Positions 26,987-35,592 of a stretch of DNA of 45,724 bases are shown in pieces (the first letter of the stretch is position 1; every line of letters begins with the position of its first letter). The translations under genes were made by a program, and so were the position numbers. Source of the DNA: Candidatus Gastranaerophilales bacterium (lineage in GTDB: Bacteria; Cyanobacteriota; Vampirovibrionia; Gastranaerophilales; Gastranaerophilaceae); the NCBI GenBank assembly GCA_944324365.1, contig CALUWA010000015.1, positions 1-45,724 on the forward strand, read 5' to 3'. Below the pieces are notes generated by a model, which saw only the letters and a program-made list of their open reading frames with translations, was not told the DNA's origin and made no database searches.

Positions 26987-27046
26987 TTGTATTTTGTTCA
27001 CGTTTTTTATTCTAAGTGAAACAAAATTAAATGTCAACAGTTTATT

Positions 27047-27863
27047 TTAATATTTTATAAATTGTTTCCAGTAACCTTTACTTTTATCATCCGGATTTAC
27101 GTCTATGCTTGCCCAGAAAGCACATCCCATTCCGTTTTTGTCGCTTTCAGAGTTCATTGAGCATTCTGTAAATCCGTTACTTCCGTTTGCGGCATCAGAG
27201 GATGTTTGTGGACTTCCCAGCGGTATAACTCCTCCGTTTTTAGTCGGACGGAAGGAGAACATGTCGACTCCAAGCTGGTTTGGTCTTTGGTAATAGCCGT
27301 TTATATCGACAGTAATGACCATACATTTGTTTTGATTTCTGGCTCCGTATTCAACATAGAATGTTTTACGCAGAAAGTTCCACATATTGCCATCATCAAA
27401 CATATACACGTTAGCTGCACCACCCGTTAATGTTTTAATGTCGTTGTTGAATTTGTTGTTAAGATTAGCTTTATCTCCTTGATAATAATCCAGCATTTTA
27501 GCTGTAGTTTGTTTGGCAGCCTCCATTTGCGCAACTCCCGAATCAACGAGCATCCAGTCGTATTCACAAATATTCAATCCTTCATCCTTAATAAACATAA
27601 GATTTATTTGCTGGAGTTCATTATACACTTTTTTATATTCGGCTTTTAGCACTTCAATCCTATAGTCTGCCATCAGGCCGGGAAGTGTCATAGCCGCAAT
27701 TATTCCGATAATACCAAGTGTAATCAGAACTTCAGCGAGTGTAAACGCAGTTAGTTTTGTACGTGTAAAAATTTTGCGGGTCAATCCCAAAGTTTGAAGG
27801 AGTTTGCTTACGCTAAAGAAGCCCCCCCCCCCGTCGTTTTTCAAGCATAGTCTGCATCTTCAT
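27047..27863 (-). CDS. pilin-like gene B, off-frame as written (poly-G run)
   Basis: The body is a prepilin-like protein of about 226 mature residues: KLTAFTLAEVLITLG (Phe+1, Glu+5, Ala at -1), a hydrophobic helix with GIIAAMTLPG, then a globular domain with scattered Cys. The ATG at 27863 has a good AAAGGAG site and a consensus-like promoter, but the G11 run at 27822-27832 leads to a TAG two codons later. With 10 or 13 G the ATG runs on in frame through a 39-residue leader into the pilin. A TTG at 27844 is in frame with the pilin as written but lacks a ribosome site. As in gene A, one base less would switch the gene on. Confidence 0.7.
27822..27832 (-). repeat. G11 homopolymer near the start of pilin-like gene B
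   Basis: Eleven C on the plus strand (eleven G in the gene), beginning 31 bases after the A of the ATG at 27863. Same place and same out-of-frame sense as the G12 run of gene A. Confidence 0.9.
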
Positions 27864-27894
27864 TTTTTCTCCTTTCAAAAATGTATCCTGTTCA

Positions 27895-27923
27895 ATTATA
27901 GTATATTAATTTAATTTTTGCAA
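27895..27923 (-). promoter_or_regulatory. promoter of pilin-like gene B
   Basis: On the minus strand TTGCAA (27923-27918) and TATAAT (27900-27895) are 17 bp apart, closely like the promoter of gene A. It is divergent from the clpC promoter. Confidence 0.65.
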
Positions 27924-27948
27924 CGTATTGTAATATGCTTTAGCCCTC

Positions 27949-27977
27949 TTGAAAGTTTTTTACTTTTTATGTAAAAT
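27949..27977 (+). promoter_or_regulatory. promoter of clpC
   Basis: TTGAAA (27949-27954) and TAAAAT (27972-27977) are 17 bp apart, 32 bp before the clpC ATG. No CtsR-type operator is evident. Confidence 0.5.
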
Positions 27978-28009
27978 ATATATAAAATAAGTTGAGATAG
28001 GAGCTAATA

Positions 28010-30520
28010 ATGTTTGAACGTTTTACGGAAAAGGCAATAAAAGTTATAATGCTTGCCCAGGAAGAAGCTCGCAGATTGGGTCACAACTTTGTAGGTACGG
28101 AGCAGGTTTTGCTGGGACTTATCGGGGAAGGTACCGGGGTTGCAGCTAAAACTCTTAAATCTATGGGGGTTAACCTCAAGGATGCGCGTGCGGAAGTTGA
28201 AAAGATTATCGGACGCGGTTCCGGGTTTGTGGCTGTGGAGATTCCTTTTACCCCGCGAGCAAAGAGAGTTCTCGAACTGTCATGGGATGAGGCCAGACAG
28301 CTTGGACATAATTATATCGGAACGGAGCACCTCTTGTTGGGTTTAATAAGAGAGGGAGAAGGAGTTGCTGCTCGTGTTCTTGAAAATCTGGGTGTGGATT
28401 TGAATAAGGTGAGAAGCAATGTTGTTAAGATGCTTGGCGAATCAAAGCCGCAGACAACTATGTCGGGTGCATCTTCTTCAAGTTCTTCATCCTCTTCCGG
28501 CGGAAAAACGAAAACCCCTAGTCTTGACGAATTTGGCAGAGATTTAACTCTTGCGGCTCAGGAATTACGTCTTGATCCGGTTGTAGGTCGTGACAAAGAA
28601 ATCGAACGTGTAATTCAAATTCTTGCAAGACGTACCAAAAACAACCCGGTTCTTATAGGCGAGCCTGGTGTTGGTAAGACTGCTGTTGCGGAAGGGCTTG
28701 CTATCAGAATTGTTAATGCTGAAGTTCCGGATATTTTGGACGGGAAAAAAGTTATTCAGCTTGATATGGGCTTGCTTGTTGCAGGTACAAAATACAGAGG
28801 CGAATTTGAAGAACGTCTTAAAAAGATTATGGATGAAATCAGACAGGCCGGTAATATTATCCTTGTAATTGATGAAATGCATACTCTTATAGGGGCTGGT
28901 GCTGCAGAAGGTGCAATAGATGCTGCAAATATCTTAAAGCCGGCTCTTTCAAGGGGCGAAATCCAGGTAATCGGTGCAACAACTCTTGATGAATACAGAA
29001 AATATGTCGAAAAAGATTCAGCTCTTGAAAGACGTTTCCAATCTGTAATTATTGATGAGCCTAGCGAAGATGAATCCATAGAAATCTTGAAAGGTTTGCG
29101 TCCGAAATATGAGGATCACCATAAATTGATTATCTCGGATGAAGCTATTTATGCGGCTGTGAAATTGTCCAGCAAATATATTACGGACAGATTTTTGCCG
29201 GATAAAGCAATTGATGTTATCGACGAGGCTTCTTCCAAGGTTCGTTTGAAAGTTTCTACGCTTTCTCCGGAAGGTAAAGAACTGGAAAAACAATTGCGAG
29301 CTTTGATAAAAGAAAAAGAAGACGCAATAAGAAATCAGGAATTTGAAAAAGCTTCCCAATTGAGAGATGAAGAAGCTGACATGAAAGAAAGAATACGCGA
29401 GATAACACAGCAATACAGAGAAGAACATGAAGCAAACAAGCCGACCGTAACTGCGGAAAATGTTGCCGAAGTAATCGCAACTATGACAGGTGTTCCGGTT
29501 ACTAAACTTACGGAAGGTGAGAGTGAAAGACTTCTCAAGCTTGAAGAAACTCTTCATGCCCGTGTTATCGGCCAGAATGACGCTGTCGTTGCTATCTCTA
29601 AGGCAATCAGACGTGCAAGAGTCGGCTTAAAGAGCCCGAACAGACCTATTGGAAGCTTTATCTTCTGCGGTCCTACCGGTGTTGGTAAAACCGAACTTGC
29701 AAAAGCTCTTGCAGAAGCCGTATTTGGTTCCGAAGATAATATGATAAGAGTTGATATGTCTGAATTCATGGAAAAACATTCAACTGCAAAACTTATCGGT
29801 TCTCCTCCGGGATATGTCGGTTATGATGACGGCGGTCATTTGACTGAACTTATCAGAAAGAAACCTTATTCGGTTGTATTGTTTGATGAAATTGAAAAGG
29901 CTCATCCGGATGTATTTAATATTATGTTACAGATATTGGATGACGGACGTTTGACAGATTCTAAGGGGCGTCATATCAATTTCAAAAATACAATTATCAT
30001 TATGACATCAAACGTTGGTGCAAGCATGATTACTACAACATCAAGATTAGGCTTTTCAACTTCTGATGATGAGTCAAAAGATAAGTACGAAAAACTTAAA
30101 GAAACTGTCACGGAAGAAATGAAGAAAGCGTTCAGACCGGAATTCCTTAACCGTATCGATGAAACAATTGTATTCTCTCACTTAAGCAAAGAAGAAATCA
30201 GACAAATTGTTGATTTGATGCTGAAAGATTTATTCAAACGCTTGAATGAAAGAGAATTAACAGTAGAAGTAACTGATGAGGTTAAAGATCATCTGGCGGA
30301 AGCAGGTTATTCGGAAGCTTACGGTGCAAGACCGTTGAGAAGATTGATTCAGCGCAAGATTGAAGATATGCTTGCCGAAGAAATTCTTTCCGGAAAATAC
30401 CAGGCGGGCGATACCATAAAGCTTATTATGGATAACGATAAAATCTCCTGTGAGAAGTGCTCAAAAAGAAAGCATAAATCAAAAGAAGAGGCTCCGGCAG
30501 AAGAAGTTTCTCAATCGTAA
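28010..30520 (+). CDS. clpC: ClpC, ATPase subunit of the Clp protease
   Basis: An 836-residue class I Clp/Hsp100 unfoldase at the usual length. Two Clp_N repeats (about 2-145) are followed by a Ser-rich linker (about 150-165), AAA module 1 with Walker A GEPGVGKT, a middle region with a UVR-like segment ([19 protein letters not shown]), and AAA module 2 with GPTGVGKT and the conserved [12 protein letters not shown] loop. It threads substrates into ClpP. The C-terminus has an unusual tail with [10 protein letters not shown], a possible metal-binding pair. TAGGAG precedes the ATG. Cyanobacteria and Firmicutes share this ClpC form. Confidence 0.97.
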   Translation: MFERFTEKAIKVIMLAQEEARRLGHNFVGTEQVLLGLIGEGTGVAAKTLKSMGVNLKDARAEVEKIIGRGSGFVAVEIPFTPRAKRVLELSWDEARQLGHNYIGTEHLLLGLIREGEGVAARVLENLGVDLNKVRSNVVKMLGESKPQTTMSGASSSSSSSSSGGKTKTPSLDEFGRDLTLAAQELRLDPVVGRDKEIERVIQILARRTKNNPVLIGEPGVGKTAVAEGLAIRIVNAEVPDILDGKKVIQLDMGLLVAGTKYRGEFEERLKKIMDEIRQAGNIILVIDEMHTLIGAGAAEGAIDAANILKPALSRGEIQVIGATTLDEYRKYVEKDSALERRFQSVIIDEPSEDESIEILKGLRPKYEDHHKLIISDEAIYAAVKLSSKYITDRFLPDKAIDVIDEASSKVRLKVSTLSPEGKELEKQLRALIKEKEDAIRNQEFEKASQLRDEEADMKERIREITQQYREEHEANKPTVTAENVAEVIATMTGVPVTKLTEGESERLLKLEETLHARVIGQNDAVVAISKAIRRARVGLKSPNRPIGSFIFCGPTGVGKTELAKALAEAVFGSEDNMIRVDMSEFMEKHSTAKLIGSPPGYVGYDDGGHLTELIRKKPYSVVLFDEIEKAHPDVFNIMLQILDDGRLTDSKGRHINFKNTIIIMTSNVGASMITTTSRLGFSTSDDESKDKYEKLKETVTEEMKKAFRPEFLNRIDETIVFSHLSKEEIRQIVDLMLKDLFKRLNERELTVEVTDEVKDHLAEAGYSEAYGARPLRRLIQRKIEDMLAEEILSGKYQAGDTIKLIMDNDKISCEKCSKRKHKSKEEAPAEEVSQS

Positions 30521-30523
30521 ATC

Positions 30524-30555
30524 AATAAAGCGCCATTTAGGCGCTTTATTTTTGC
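30524..30555 (+). terminator. terminator of clpC
   Basis: AATAAAGCGCC (30524-30534) and GGCGCTTTATT (30540-30550) pair perfectly and are followed by TTT. It may also end the convergent gene 30590-31789. Confidence 0.85.
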
Positions 30556-30589
30556 TATTTGAGGATATGAGATTAAGCAAAACTTTCTG

Positions 30590-31789
30590 TTATGCAAATT
30601 TTTTTCTTTGTTCTCTTATATAGTTTATTATTCTTGCCGGAGTTTTTAGAACTGTTCCTATTTGGAGAGCCTCATTGTCTATTCTTTCTGTTAACGTCTT
30701 GTCAAGAATTTGAATATCCTTAGGGTCAAATACAGCAAGCTGTGACTGTCTGCCGCCGCTCAGGACGTCTACAAGTTTGTTTTGCGCAAAAATTCCCGAG
30801 CCTAAAGCTTCTCTGCTGTAAGCGGCATTATAGCCGTTTCTTTGAAATAGTTTTTTGACTACAAGTTCTATTATAGCAGGATTTTGAGCTTGTTCAGCAC
30901 CTAATGTCATTACGAGTTGTCTCGTGAGAGCTGATAATTGTGCGTTGTTTACGACTGCAACTTTTGGGTTATCAATTTTTACCGGCAGAATTCCTCCAAA
31001 AATTCCTGCATAACTGCTTGCAACTTTTTTATCAGGAGTTAGATATACGCCTTCGCCAAGTTCACGTGCTCCTGCCGTAGCCTGTGATTTTTTAGGTATC
31101 AGGTGAAAGCCGCTTTTAGATATTGCACGCTGCTTTTTTGTACCATGATAAAAGACTTGTCCGTTTTCAATTATTCCATCAGCTACTGTTCCGATTTTAG
31201 AATTATACAGTTCTTCGTATGGGATATAATTTATATCAAGTCTGTTATCATATATGTTCTCAAACATTTGTTTTGCTTCATCAGCGGCTTTTTGTTCATA
31301 TGCACTGTTGAATACTGCATCATGATATTTTTGCATTGCAGTATCCTGTTGTTTTTGTGCAAATCCTTCTAATTTGTCAAATGCTTCCTGATTATTTTTT
31401 TTGAATTTTTCTCCATAGCTCCAATAATTTTCAGGGGTTTTTCCTTTTGCTTTTGCTGCTGCCATCCTATCTGAAAATATTGTTGCTTTGTGTTCAAGCT
31501 GATTATATGCCTGAAGAACATCATCAGGCATTTTAATTCCGTTTTCATCACAGAATTTTTTGTAGTTGTGTAATTTATCTAATAAAATCGATTTTGATTC
31601 GCCCTTTTGTTCAAAAATTGCTTTAGAAAGTTTATCCCATGTTTCATCAGAAATTGTATCAACATAGTTTTTTGCCTCTTGTCTTTTTAAGGCTATAGCC
31701 TGTGCAGAACTTTCTCTACGGTAAGACTTAACCACTTGTTTGAGCTGTTTAGCACCAGACCAAAGGCTTTTGATAGCTTTTAGCTTCAT
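30590..31789 (-). CDS. ADP-ribosyltransferase-like protein (PARP-type fold)
   Basis: A 399-residue protein with a helical, Lys/Gln-rich N-terminal half and a C-terminal half that resembles PARP/ART domains: VFYHGTKKQRAISKSGF (H215), GEGVYLTPDKKVASSYAG (Y249), and RQSQLAVFDPKDIQIL, where a Glu often sits and Gln350 is found here. The His-Tyr pair holds NAD in this fold; the third residue sets the activity. The match is by motif order alone. It has no signal peptide, no partner antitoxin beside it, and stands alone between clpC and panE. It could be a toxin-like effector, a phage-type remnant, or a regulatory ADP-ribosyltransferase. Confidence 0.6.
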   Translation of the reverse strand: MKLKAIKSLWSGAKQLKQVVKSYRRESSAQAIALKRQEAKNYVDTISDETWDKLSKAIFEQKGESKSILLDKLHNYKKFCDENGIKMPDDVLQAYNQLEHKATIFSDRMAAAKAKGKTPENYWSYGEKFKKNNQEAFDKLEGFAQKQQDTAMQKYHDAVFNSAYEQKAADEAKQMFENIYDNRLDINYIPYEELYNSKIGTVADGIIENGQVFYHGTKKQRAISKSGFHLIPKKSQATAGARELGEGVYLTPDKKVASSYAGIFGGILPVKIDNPKVAVVNNAQLSALTRQLVMTLGAEQAQNPAIIELVVKKLFQRNGYNAAYSREALGSGIFAQNKLVDVLSGGRQSQLAVFDPKDIQILDKTLTERIDNEALQIGTVLKTPARIINYIREQRKKFA

Positions 31790-31869
31790 TCCATTTTCCC
31801 TATAAAATTTTATTTCCCCTTACTTATATATAAAGAAATTTTATAAAGGAAAATTGCCTATTATGAAGT

Positions 31870-32814
31870 TTATTTAATTTCTAAAAGTTTTGAGGCTTTA
31901 ATATCCTGATTTTCGTGGATAATTTCAAACATTTCGTTTAAAAATTTGCAGTATGGGGTTGGAATATTGTGTTTTGTCCCCAGTTCAAGCATAGTGCCCG
32001 TGAACATATCTATTTCAGTATGTCTGCCGGCTTCGACGTCCTGCAGCATGGAAGTTTTGCCGTCCGGAACCATAGTATGAAGGTGGGCAACCGTTTCATC
32101 AATCATTGTATGTGTATTTCTTACTCCTTCGGCATTAGCAACAGCCTGCACTTCTTTCATGATATTAATGGCAAGCTGCATAAAATGTTTATTCTCAAGC
32201 ATTTCTCCAAACGTCATACGTAAAAGCGCCGTAGTTGGATTAGATGCAACATTTAGCATAAATTTGCACCATAGAGAATGTCTTATGTCATCAGGCACTT
32301 TGTAATTGATTTCTGCTTTGTCAAAATATTCTTTGACTCTTTCAACCCGCTCATCCGGAAGCTTGTCAGCGCCGAATACAAAAGTATTTATACCGTCATG
32401 TTTTATATAATTACCTGTCCGAACAGAGCTGTGTCCGATAAAATACGCATACAAAACTTTATCCCAGCCGTATGTTTGGGCAATTATTTCTTCGCTTGTT
32501 ACACCGTTTAAAAGCGGAATGATTATCGTATCGTCTTGTACAAAATTATTGATTTCATCGATTGCCTGCGCGAGGCCTGTTATTTTTGTTGCGATGATTA
32601 TTAAATCAGCTTTAAAGTTTGCATCATCCGGAGTAATGTATTTCACATCAAGCTTAGTGTCATTAAAGTAAATCGGATTTTCGCTGTACCTTTCTAGGCG
32701 GTTTTCATCAACCAGCACCCTGAAATTTTCGGCATCAAATTTTTGAAGTTTATCGGCATAAACTGTGCCAACAGCCCCTAATCCGCATAATAAAACTTTT
32801 TTAATCTTTTTCAT
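31870..32814 (-). CDS. panE: ketopantoate reductase family protein (PanE/ApbA)
   Basis: A product of 314 residues from the ATG at 32814; a TTG at 32850 is also in frame but less natural. The Rossmann motif is VLLCGLGAVGTVYA at the N-terminus, PLLNGVTSEE matches the LLNGxxxxE segment with the conserved Asn, and the C-terminal domain has CKFMLNVASNPTTALLRMTFGEML and EAGRHTEIDMFTG, where the Lys and Glu of the active site are expected. It should reduce 2-dehydropantoate to pantoate with NADPH, for coenzyme A. Other reductases of the family cannot be excluded, as no other pantothenate genes are near. Confidence 0.85.
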   Translation of the reverse strand: MKKIKKVLLCGLGAVGTVYADKLQKFDAENFRVLVDENRLERYSENPIYFNDTKLDVKYITPDDANFKADLIIIATKITGLAQAIDEINNFVQDDTIIIPLLNGVTSEEIIAQTYGWDKVLYAYFIGHSSVRTGNYIKHDGINTFVFGADKLPDERVERVKEYFDKAEINYKVPDDIRHSLWCKFMLNVASNPTTALLRMTFGEMLENKHFMQLAINIMKEVQAVANAEGVRNTHTMIDETVAHLHTMVPDGKTSMLQDVEAGRHTEIDMFTGTMLELGTKHNIPTPYCKFLNEMFEIIHENQDIKASKLLEIK

Positions 32815-33201
32815 CGGTATAATATTAACACTTATATTAAAAATTTTCAAATATTTTGAAAAAATACTATAGAGAACGGGCGGACAAACCTTCGGTTTTT
32901 CGCGATAACATGGGATTTACATACCCCATGTTAGTGCCAGAGGCACACCTACATGACGCTGCGCTTCGTAGAGCGCACCATTAATCTTCCAGTTGTTCAT
33001 TTCTTTCTCTTTATTTGCGAAGCAATAAAGAAAGAGAAAACACGCAAATGTTCCCTGCATTTCGCTAACGCTCAATGCCTAAATGTTATTTGAGCTTTCA
33101 GCTCAAATTCTTTCAAGGCTCACTATCGCACTTCGTGCACGTTCGCCAGACATAATTCTACCATGCGTCATTGCGAGGAGCTTGCGACGAAGCAATCCAT
33201 A

Positions 33202-33287
33202 GATCGCGGACAGGCTCCGCCTTCCGCGATGACATGTGGCTGGCAGGATGTACGAGAACCTGTCATCGCGCACTTGTTGCGCGATCT
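33202..33287. repeat. dispersed palindromic repeat, copy B
   Basis: The core GATCGCGGACAGGC...CCGCGATGACATGTG...TGTCATCGCGCAC...TTGCGCGATCT. It is closely like 20088-20175 and 35684-35771. This copy is intergenic, unlike the other two, which are read as part of pilin-like leaders. Confidence 0.85.
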
Positions 33288-33451
33288 TTTTCCTGGATTG
33301 CTTCGCTTACGCTCGCAATGACGGGAAATGCGCTGCGTTGTCCTTAGCAGCGCTTAAAGATTTCGTTTGTGAAGCAAACGGAACGTACGTCCATTCGGTT
33401 GAAGCGATGCCGCAGGCAGCGCAGAAATCTTTTGCGTGTTTTTCTCTTTTG

Positions 33452-33496
33452 GTTCATTTTCTCTTTTTGCTTCGCAACCAAAAAGAGAAAATGAAC
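33452..33496. other. 18-bp perfect inverted repeat
   Basis: GTTCATTTTCTCTTTTTG (33452-33469) and CAAAAAGAGAAAATGAAC (33479-33496) are exact complements around the 9-nt loop CTTCGCAAC. A similar but imperfect hairpin lies at 33001-33038, and a 15-bp pair at 45411-45535. It might end uvrB transcription or belong to a small transposable element. Confidence 0.75.
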
Positions 33497-33502
33497 AAAT
33501 AT

Positions 33503-33555
33503 TTTACATAACTTATGTATGTGGTCGATAGATGCACATAACATGGGTTATGTAA
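33503..33555. repeat. 53-bp dispersed repeat, copy 2
   Basis: It matches 74-126 with about five mismatches. The ends TTACATAAC and GTTATGTAA are exact inverted repeats in this copy. It lies 12 bp beyond the uvrB stop. Confidence 0.7.
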
Positions 33556-33566
33556 TTGCTGTGCTA

Positions 33567-35558
33567 TTACTTTTTATCCACCATTTCACGCAGTTTTTTT
33601 AGTTGATCTCTGATTTCTGCCGCGCGCTCAAAATCCAGAATTTTTGCGGCTTTATGCATATCTTTTTCGAGTTTGTCAATAAGTTTTGGCAAATCCTTTT
33701 TATCAACTCCAAGATCCACCATCTCTTCTGCCACAATATCCTCAAGGTTGCGATAACTTGCAACAAGGGAGAGCAAGTTATTTTCGATAGGTTTTTTGAT
33801 AGTTTGCGGTATTATTCCGTATTTTTTGTTGTAAGCAAGCTGAATTTCGCGGCGCCGCTCGGTTTCATCAATTGCTTTCTGCATAGAGTCTGTAATCTTA
33901 TCCGCATACATAATAACTTCGCCGCAAGCGTTACGGGCAGCACGGCCGATCGTTTGTATTAAGCTTGTTTCCGAACGCAAAAAGCCCTCTTTGTCCGCAT
34001 CCATAATAGCAACCAGAGAAACTTCCGGAATATCAAGTCCTTCTCTCAACAGGTTTACACCAATAAGAACATCAAATTCGCCAAGGCGTAAATCCCTCAA
34101 AATTTCGACACGTTCAAGAGATTGAATTTCGCTATGCAAATATCTTACGCGGATGCCTTCCTGAATAAAGAAATCCGTCAAGTCTTCCGCCATTCGTTTG
34201 GTAAGAGTAGTGATAAGAACCCGTTCATCTTTTTCCGCGCGTTTTTTAATCTCTTGCTCCAAGTCATTAATCTGGCTTTCAATCGGACGGACAGAAATTT
34301 TCGGATCAACAAGCCCTGTCGGCCTGATAATTTGTTCTACAAGTTGAGTGGAGGTATCACGCTCAAACTCTCCAGGAGTTGCAGAGATATAAATTTTTTG
34401 ATGAACTTTATCAAAAAATTCCTTATTTTTTAAAGGTCTGTTATCCTTTGCACACGGAAGCCTGAAACCATATTTTATAAGGGTATCTTTTCTTGAGGCA
34501 TCTCCGTGATACATACCTTTTAGCTGCGGCAAAGTAACGTGGGATTCATCAATAACAGTCAAAAAATCTCCTCTAAAGTAATCCAGCAAAGTTGCAGGCG
34601 CAGAACCCGGAGGACGGCGCTCAATTATCCGGGAATAGTTTTCGATACCGGAACAATATCCCATTTCTTTAATCATTTCTATATCGTATTTAACCCGCTG
34701 CTCAAGTCTTTGAGCTTCAACCAGTTTATTTTCATTGTTGAGCTCAACCAAGCGTTGCTGCAATTCCTGACGAATTAGGGAAAGAGTTTCCTCGATATTT
34801 TCATCGTAAGAAAGATAGTGTACTGCAGGATAAATAACAACTTTTTGCGGGGTTTCAAGAATTTCGCCCGTAACATTATCAATTCGTACAATTCTTTCTA
34901 TCTCATCCCCAAAAAAACAAATGCGGGTGATAATCTTTTCGTAAGCGGGCATAATTTCTACAATATCGCCTCTGGCGCGGAAAGTGGAACGCTCAAGAAC
35001 AAGATCATTTCTGGAATACTGAACATTAACAAGATGTTTTAACAATGCATCACGGTCAAGTTCATCGCCAACCTTCAGTTCTATTGAGCCTTTAAAATAG
35101 TTTTCAGGCAAACCTAAACCATAAATACAGCTGACAGAAGCTATTATTATAACATCATTTCTTTCATACAGGCTTCTTGTCGTATTATGGCGAAGCCGGT
35201 CTATTTCTTCGTTTATTGACGCGGATTTTTCTATATAAGTATCAGTGCGGGGAATATAAGCTTCCGGCTGGTAGTAATCGTAATAACTTATAAAATATTC
35301 AACTGCATTGTCCGGAAAAAGTTCTTTAAACTCATTATATAATTGAGCCGCAAGTGTTTTGTTATGAGCAATTATAAGGGTAGGCTTTTGAATTTGCTCA
35401 ATTACGTTGGCAATAGTAAATGTTTTACCCGAGCCGGTTATCCCAAGGAGAGTCTGTGCATCATCTCCGCGTAAGATGCCTTCCGTTAACTCTTTTATAG
35501 CTTTTGGCTGGTCGCCGGCAGGGGAATATTTTGAACTTATTTTAAAACGGTTTTCCAT
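33567..35558 (-). CDS. uvrB: UvrB, excision nuclease subunit B
   Basis: A 663-residue protein of normal length. Walker A is GITGSGKT (39-46), the beta-hairpin region follows at [24 protein letters not shown]-type motif II is VIDESHVT, motif VI is QTIGRAARN, and the C-terminal UVR domain ([17 protein letters not shown]) binds UvrC. With UvrA and UvrC it makes the dual incision in nucleotide excision repair. No uvrA or uvrC lies near, as is common. The start ATG at 35558 is preceded by TAAAAT only 6 bp upstream, so a very short 5' leader is possible. Confidence 0.97.
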   Translation of the reverse strand: MENRFKISSKYSPAGDQPKAIKELTEGILRGDDAQTLLGITGSGKTFTIANVIEQIQKPTLIIAHNKTLAAQLYNEFKELFPDNAVEYFISYYDYYQPEAYIPRTDTYIEKSASINEEIDRLRHNTTRSLYERNDVIIIASVSCIYGLGLPENYFKGSIELKVGDELDRDALLKHLVNVQYSRNDLVLERSTFRARGDIVEIMPAYEKIITRICFFGDEIERIVRIDNVTGEILETPQKVVIYPAVHYLSYDENIEETLSLIRQELQQRLVELNNENKLVEAQRLEQRVKYDIEMIKEMGYCSGIENYSRIIERRPPGSAPATLLDYFRGDFLTVIDESHVTLPQLKGMYHGDASRKDTLIKYGFRLPCAKDNRPLKNKEFFDKVHQKIYISATPGEFERDTSTQLVEQIIRPTGLVDPKISVRPIESQINDLEQEIKKRAEKDERVLITTLTKRMAEDLTDFFIQEGIRVRYLHSEIQSLERVEILRDLRLGEFDVLIGVNLLREGLDIPEVSLVAIMDADKEGFLRSETSLIQTIGRAARNACGEVIMYADKITDSMQKAIDETERRREIQLAYNKKYGIIPQTIKKPIENNLLSLVASYRNLEDIVAEEMVDLGVDKKDLPKLIDKLEKDMHKAAKILDFERAAEIRDQLKKLREMVDKK

Positions 35559-35592
35559 ACCAAAATTTTACACCAAAGTTCACAAAAATAAA

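Larger units (their letters stand above)
32870..33500. repeat. repeat island between panE and uvrB
   Basis: No believable gene lies in 32815-33566. It is a mosaic of dispersed repeats: a palindrome-rich part at 32880-32975; a pyrimidine/purine hairpin at 33001-33038; a 37-bp block (33037-33073) that recurs at 45615-45651; the TCATTGCGAGGAGC...GCAATCC unit at 33167-33199; the GATCGCGG core (33202-33287), shared with pilin genes A and C; TGGATTGCTTCGC...GCAATGACG at 33295-33323; and the 18-bp hairpin at 33452-33496. A 53-bp repeat at 33503-33555 closes it. Short reading frames here are by-products of the repeats. Confidence 0.75.

Noticed and set aside
33236-33511. Short reading frames in the repeat island
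   Set aside because: They run through the dispersed repeats and hairpins, without ribosome sites or a protein-like composition. Unlike the pilin leaders they do not join a recognisable domain.
35407-35592. Upstream extension of the pilin C reading frame
   Set aside because: The frame is open to an ATG at 35407, but this part is antisense to the 5' end of uvrB, a secure gene, and has no ribosome site.
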